Shown here: in pieces, positions 60,145-64,000 of the stretch
Layout of the letters: each line of letters begins with the position of its first letter
How positions within the stretch are numbered: position 1 is the first letter of the stretch
DNA from: Clostridia bacterium
Lineage (GTDB): Bacteria > Bacillota > Clostridia > Christensenellales > Borkfalkiaceae
Length of the DNA stretch: 64,000 nt
Direction: 5' to 3'
Assembly (NCBI GenBank): GCA_017621155.1
Contig: JAGATP010000003.1
Location: 1-64,000, forward strand
The notes under the pieces: generated by a model
Database searches by the model: none
Told to the model about the DNA's origin: nothing
The model's input: only the letters and a program-made list of their open reading frames with translations
Program-made: the position numbers and the translations under genes

Positions 60145-60411
60145 ATGAATCTTACCATGCTCTTGGAAACTGCGTCCAACGTTTCCGATTTAAGCGTATT
60201 TGCCATCGCGGCGGCAGTTGCGATTTTGGTCGCGGCGGTTGCGGCGATCTCCATGGGGCTTGCCATTTCCAAGGCTCTGGAGTCTATCGCCCGTCAACCC
60301 GAGGCGAGCAAACAAATTTCCAATACCTTGATGATCGGACTCGTGTTTATCGAAACGTGTGTTATCTACGCGCTCGTCATTGCAATTCTCATCGTCATCA
60401 ACGTTCTGTAA
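60145..60411 (+). CDS. atpE: F-type ATP synthase subunit c, copy 2
   Basis: 88 residues. From residue 14 on it differs from copy 1 by a single change (Ile25 to Val); the first 13 residues differ at several places (MNLTMLLETASNV). Glu70, the ARQPEA loop and Met37 are the same. Many synonymous base differences between the copies show the duplication is not an assembly artefact. The ribosome site AAGGAG precedes the ATG, so both copies should be translated and may mix in one ring. Confidence 0.93.
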   Translation: MNLTMLLETASNVSDLSVFAIAAAVAILVAAVAAISMGLAISKALESIARQPEASKQISNTLMIGLVFIETCVIYALVIAILIVINVL

Positions 60412-60421
60412 GGAGATAGGT

Positions 60422-60928
60422 ATGACAAATCAATTGTTGGCAATTCTCGATTTGGATGGCTTGGACGTGATTGCCCACCTTGTCAATTTTCTCATTCTCG
60501 TCGTTGTCGTCGGTTTTTTGGTCTATAAACCGATGGTAAAGCTCATTCATACGCGGCAGGATTCCATCCGAAAGCAAATGGAAGAGGGCAAAGAACAGAT
60601 GAAAAATGCCGAGGCGTTGAAAGAAGAATATGAGGGCATGATTGCAAAATCAGCCGAAGAGATTGCGCTCAAAAAGGCGGAAGCCGAAAGAGAGACGGCA
60701 ATGGAGTCTGATGCCGTCCTGCAAAATGCCAAAGCCGAAGCGGCAAAGATTTTGGAAAAAGCAGAAGAGGAGGCAAAAGAGGAAAAGGCAGCCGCGATTG
60801 CCGATATGAAGGGAGACATCGTCTCCATTGCCACGATGATTGCCTCGGGGATTCTCTCGAGAGAGATTACGCCCGAAGAGGACGCAAAGATCATCGACGA
60901 CTGTCTGAATGAGTGGAGCGAACAATGA
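60422..60928 (+). CDS. atpF: F-type ATP synthase subunit b
   Basis: 168-residue peripheral-stalk subunit: one membrane helix (about 17-38), then a long charged coiled coil (about 45-150). The start is ATG 60422 with AAGGAGAT upstream; the longer frame from 60359 lies inside the c gene. Its C-terminal end (EITPEEDAKIIDDCL) normally contacts the delta subunit, which here is very short. The stop overlaps the delta start (ATGA). Confidence 0.93.
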   Translation: MTNQLLAILDLDGLDVIAHLVNFLILVVVVGFLVYKPMVKLIHTRQDSIRKQMEEGKEQMKNAEALKEEYEGMIAKSAEEIALKKAEAERETAMESDAVLQNAKAEAAKILEKAEEEAKEEKAAAIADMKGDIVSIATMIASGILSREITPEEDAKIIDDCLNEWSEQ

Positions 60929-61158
60929 AAGAGCGTAAGATCAAGCTGACCGTAACTTCTGCCCGACCTTTGACGGAAGAACAGAAGGAAAAGGTGGAAG
61001 CTGTCTTTTCAAAGAAGTACGATTGTCTTCTTGAGGCGAATTACCTCGTAGACGATTCTTTGATTGGCGGGTTGATGGTATTTGACGGCGCGACGATCTA
61101 TGACGGCACGGTCAAATCCAAAATAAACCAGATAAAGGAGAAGCTCGGCAATGACTGA
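60925..61158 (+). CDS. atpH: Truncated ATP synthase delta subunit (C-terminal domain only)
   Basis: 77 residues equal to the C-terminal part of delta/OSCP: TVTSARPLTEEQKEKVEAVF, then DDSLIGGLMVFDGATIYDGTVKSKINQIKEKL, which matches the usual IGG-hydrophobic, DGS-x-K/R pattern. Normal delta has about 175-185 residues with an N-terminal six-helix domain that caps the alpha subunits; this is absent, and no broken piece is found upstream, where the atpF gene is complete. Clean ATGA coupling to atpF and 8-base overlap with atpA argue for a genuine reduced gene. Confidence 0.85.
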   Translation: MKERKIKLTVTSARPLTEEQKEKVEAVFSKKYDCLLEANYLVDDSLIGGLMVFDGATIYDGTVKSKINQIKEKLGND

Positions 61159-62659
61159 TTACGCTTTTCTGACCGACGAACTCAAACGACAAGTACAGTC
61201 TTTTGAATACGGAACGCAGTTGAAAGAGGCGGGAAGAATCGTCGCCTGCGGCGACGGCGTTTTGACCATCGAAGGGCTTGTCGGCGTCAAGAGCGGAGAG
61301 CTCATCTATATTACGGGCGGAAAGTATGCGCTCGCGATGAATCTGGAAGAGGACTCCGTTGGCGCAATTTTGCTCACCAATGCGAGAGACCTTTCCGAAG
61401 GCGACCTCGCTTATTGCACGGGGCGGATCGTCTCCGTACCCGTCGGCGACGAGCTTTTGGGAAGGGTAGTAAATCCCATCGGTGAGGTGCTCGACGGCGG
61501 GAAGCCGCTTAAAGGCGAAAAATTCAGGCGTACGGAATCTCCCGCTCCCTCCATCTTTGACAGAAGCAAAGTGAATGAGCCCCTCTATACGGGAATCAAG
61601 GCGATTGATTCGATGATTCCCATCGGAAAGGGGCAGAGAGAACTCATCATCGGCGACAGGCAGACGGGAAAGACCGCCATCGCAGTCGACGCCATTCTCA
61701 ATCAGAAGGGAAAGGACGTCATTTGCGTCTACGTCGCAATCGGACAGAAAATTGCGGCGGTTAATTCCGTCATTCAGACGTTAAAAAAGCACGACTCCCT
61801 TTCTTATACCGTCATCGTTTCCTCTACGGCGTCCGAATCAGCGCCTTTGCAATACCTTGCGCCCTATACGGGCACGGCGATTGCCGAGGAGTTTATGCTG
61901 CAGGGAAAGGACGTTCTCATCGTCTATGACGATTTGTCCAAGCACGCCGTCGCCTATCGCGCGATTTCTCTCCTTTTAAAAAGACCTTCGGGGCGTGAAG
62001 CGTATCCCGGGGATATTTTCTACATCCATTCGAGGCTTTTAGAGCGGAGCGCAAAGTTATCCAAGGAGCTCGGCGGCGGTTCGATTACGGCGCTTCCCAT
62101 CATCGAGACTTTGGCGGGGGACATTTCCGCGTACATTCCCACCAACGTCATTTCCATTACGGACGGACAGATTTATCTCGAAAGCGAGCTCTTCCACGGA
62201 GGCATGAGACCTGCCATCAACGTCGGCCTTTCCGTTTCCCGCGTCGGCGGAAGCGCGCAGTGTCAGGCGATGAAGGAGGTCTCCGCTTCCGTTCGTCTCG
62301 ATTTGGCGCACTATCGCGAGATGGCGCAGTTTTCTCAGTTCGGCGCAGATCTCGACGTCGCGACGAAGCAAACGCTCGCCAAAGGGGCAAGGCTGACCGA
62401 AAGCATGAAGCAGCGCCAGGGCTGTCCGAAATCAATGGGTATCATGGTATTGGAACTGTACGTTGCGGGCAAGAACTTCCTTTCCGACGTAGAGCTTTCA
62501 AGCGTCAATGCCGTCCTTTCGGAATTTATTTCCTTTGTATCGGAGTATTATCCTTATTTTATCGCAGGGATCGAGCGGAAAGGAAAGCTTTCCGAAGAGG
62601 ATAAAAAGTCCGTAGAAACGTATTTTGCGGAATTTAAGAGAAAAAGAGAGACGGTATGA
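61151..62659 (+). CDS. atpA: F-type ATP synthase subunit alpha
   Basis: 502-residue non-catalytic nucleotide-binding subunit. P-loop GDRQTGKTAI is near 170-179, and the family pattern continues with VYDDLSKHAVAYR and SVSRVGGSAQ (arginine-finger region). Length is normal. The N-terminal domain, which usually meets the N-terminal domain of delta, appears complete (LKRQVQSFEYGTQLKEAGRI). It overlaps atpH by 8 bases and atpG by 4. Confidence 0.97.
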   Translation: MTDYAFLTDELKRQVQSFEYGTQLKEAGRIVACGDGVLTIEGLVGVKSGELIYITGGKYALAMNLEEDSVGAILLTNARDLSEGDLAYCTGRIVSVPVGDELLGRVVNPIGEVLDGGKPLKGEKFRRTESPAPSIFDRSKVNEPLYTGIKAIDSMIPIGKGQRELIIGDRQTGKTAIAVDAILNQKGKDVICVYVAIGQKIAAVNSVIQTLKKHDSLSYTVIVSSTASESAPLQYLAPYTGTAIAEEFMLQGKDVLIVYDDLSKHAVAYRAISLLLKRPSGREAYPGDIFYIHSRLLERSAKLSKELGGGSITALPIIETLAGDISAYIPTNVISITDGQIYLESELFHGGMRPAINVGLSVSRVGGSAQCQAMKEVSASVRLDLAHYREMAQFSQFGADLDVATKQTLAKGARLTESMKQRQGCPKSMGIMVLELYVAGKNFLSDVELSSVNAVLSEFISFVSEYYPYFIAGIERKGKLSEEDKKSVETYFAEFKRKRETV

Positions 62660-63495
62660 ATACGATAGATTTAAAACGGCGGATCGGTACGATCAAGGAA
62701 ACCGTCAAAATTACAAGCGCCATGCACTTGATTTCCGCTTCAAAGATCGGTAGAGCGAGAAAAAAGAGCGAGAGTGCCCGCCGTTATCTGGAACAGCTTC
62801 AATTGATTTTAACGGAAGCGGACGATAAAAAACTCACCGCTTCGCCCCTCGTAAGGGAAAACGGCTGTGATAAGACGGCGTTGATCGTCATTGCGGGGGA
62901 CAAGGGCTTGTGCGGCGATTGCAATCATCGGCTTCTTAGTATGGCGGAGGAAATTCTGCAAAAAAAGAAGGTCTCCAAAATTTACGTCATCGGACAGGAA
63001 TCGAGAGAATTTTTCCGAAGAAAGCACATTGCCGTCAATAACTTCTACTCGCACATGGCAAATGAGCCGCATGCCTTTGACGCCATTATGGTCGCCAACG
63101 ATATGCTGGAATTTTTCTTGAAGGGGGAGTACGGCGAGATTTACCTTCTGTATACGGAAACGCCTTCCTATTCCGAGATCAATCCGAAGATGAAGCGGCT
63201 GCTCCCCATTACCTTGCCGACTCCCGTCGGATCGGACGGCTTATTCGAGCCGCATACGGAGGAATCGGTCAAAAACTTCCTTTCTCAATACATGATGGCG
63301 GAAGTCTATTCTGCCCTTGCCGACAGTAACCTCGCGATCAATTACAAGCGGATGCTGTCCATGCAGGAATCGACCAAGAACGGAGAGGAAATGATTGCGG
63401 CGTTTACGCAGGAATACAACCATCAAAGACAGGAAAGCATTACGAGCGAACTCGTCACGGCGAGCGCCTCGTTAACAAGGGAGAGGCAATCATGA
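62656..63495 (+). CDS. atpG: F-type ATP synthase subunit gamma
   Basis: 279-residue central-shaft subunit. The N-terminal helix starts IDLKRRIGTIKETVKITSAM and the C-terminal helix carries EYNHQRQESITSELVTAS. The Rossmann-like middle contains GDKGLCGDCNHR. Length is normal. ATGA overlaps on both sides show tight coupling to alpha and beta. Confidence 0.95.
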   Translation: MNTIDLKRRIGTIKETVKITSAMHLISASKIGRARKKSESARRYLEQLQLILTEADDKKLTASPLVRENGCDKTALIVIAGDKGLCGDCNHRLLSMAEEILQKKKVSKIYVIGQESREFFRRKHIAVNNFYSHMANEPHAFDAIMVANDMLEFFLKGEYGEIYLLYTETPSYSEINPKMKRLLPITLPTPVGSDGLFEPHTEESVKNFLSQYMMAEVYSALADSNLAINYKRMLSMQESTKNGEEMIAAFTQEYNHQRQESITSELVTASASLTRERQS

Positions 63496-64000
63496 CGAAA
63501 ACTTATATCGGAAAGATTGTACAAATCGTCGGCTCTATCATCGACGTCTTCTTCGATAATCATCTTCCCTCGCAAAATGAGCTTTTGCATGTCAAAACGG
63601 AGGACGGCAATGTGGACATCGAAGTTCTTGCGCATCGTCCGGGCGGCATTTGCCGCTGCATCGCTTTGGAATCTACGGAAGGCTTGGCACGGGGAATGCA
63701 GGTCGAAAGCACGGGAAATCCCATTATGGTTCCCGTCGGAGAGCAGGTGGTGGGGCGCGTTCTCAACGCACTCGGAAAGCCCGTTGACGGAAAAGGGGAA
63801 CTTACCGGAGAGCGCGCGTCCATTTATCGCGAAGCGCCCTCTTTGATCGAACAAAGCCCCGCAACCGAAGTTTTCGAGACGGGAATCAAAGTCATCGACC
63901 TTCTGACACCCTATGCGAAGGGCGGCAAAATCGGTCTGTTCGGCGGCGCGGGCGTCGGAAAAACCGTTTTGATTCAGGAGCTGATTTCTTCCATTGCCAC
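63492..64000 (+). CDS. atpD: F-type ATP synthase subunit beta, 3' partial
   Basis: The first about 169 residues of the catalytic subunit. The N-terminal beta barrel begins TKTYIGKIVQIVGSIIDVFF, and the P-loop GGAGVGKTVLI lies just before the window end. The frame is open to base 64000, so about two thirds of the gene, and presumably atpC, lie outside. The start overlaps the atpG stop. Confidence 0.95.
   Translation, partial: MTKTYIGKIVQIVGSIIDVFFDNHLPSQNELLHVKTEDGNVDIEVLAHRPGGICRCIALESTEGLARGMQVESTGNPIMVPVGEQVVGRVLNALGKPVDGKGELTGERASIYREAPSLIEQSPATEVFETGIKVIDLLTPYAKGGKIGLFGGAGVGKTVLIQELISSIA

Noticed and set aside
59866-60411. Assembly artefact as explanation for the two atpE copies
   Set aside because: The copies differ at many synonymous positions and in the first 13 residues, so they are distinct genes.
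1-64000. CRISPR array, tRNA or rRNA genes, prophage or defence island
   Set aside because: No regularly spaced repeats, no tRNA-like folds and no phage or defence genes were recognised; the content is chromosomal metabolism and housekeeping.

Overview
The window reads as chromosome of an anaerobic, low-to-mid GC Clostridia-type Firmicute, probably an uncultured gut lineage. This is inferred from content: a DnaD-like protein plus DnaI-type helicase loader, CoaX, ECF vitamin transporters, a K+-type membrane pyrophosphatase, DegV proteins, a PFL/UPF0210-ACT pair and crisp sigma-A promoters that mostly carry an extended -10 (TGn). No tRNA, rRNA or CRISPR array was seen. The only mobile-element trace is a truncated IS200-like tnpA start.

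Layout. 1-4.9 kb: BMP-type ABC importer, probably for nucleosides (5'-truncated binding protein, ATPase, two permeases). 5-11.9 kb: MATE pump, CDP-alcohol phosphatidyltransferase, small Cys-tailed protein (minus), ECF S component with CoaX and homoserine dehydrogenase, then two overlapping ATP-grasp ligase genes. 11.9-16.9 kb: membrane pyrophosphatase and a MocR regulator (minus), divergent from another ECF S component, then a cytidylate-kinase-like protein. 16.9-19.5 kb: IS200 remnant and the helicase-loading pair (minus). 19.7-30.9 kb: a catalytically dead-looking alpha/beta hydrolase, DUF951, signal peptidase I, DegV, ACT/PFL, oligoendopeptidase F, DnaB, Sua5, LMW phosphatase, RpiB and a second DegV.

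31-42.4 kb is a full L-rhamnose locus: cytoplasmic GH78 alpha-L-rhamnosidase, AraC and DeoR regulators, rhaB-rhaA-rhaD, lactaldehyde reductase, and a GPH-type symporter with an unusual charged C-terminal tail. Imported rhamnosides would be cleaved inside the cell, and rhamnose isomerised, phosphorylated and split to DHAP and lactaldehyde, which is reduced to propanediol. The GH78 and rhaB promoters carry the same arrangement of half-sites 21 bp apart abutting the -35, which looks like the AraC operator.

42.5-48.8 kb: adenine deaminase, GNAT, RdgB, YfcE-like phosphoesterase, nitroreductase, a cysteine-desulfidase-family protein and a DUF2974 lipase that appears to be made from a leaderless mRNA. 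48.9-55.3 kb: one 2138-residue lipoprotein. 55.3-59 kb: a manganese riboswitch (yybP-ykoY) with mntP, a second MATE pump (minus) and an MFS transporter. 59-64 kb: F-type ATP synthase operon a-c-c-b-delta-alpha-gamma-beta (beta runs off the end), with two nearly identical c genes and a delta subunit reduced to its C-terminal part.
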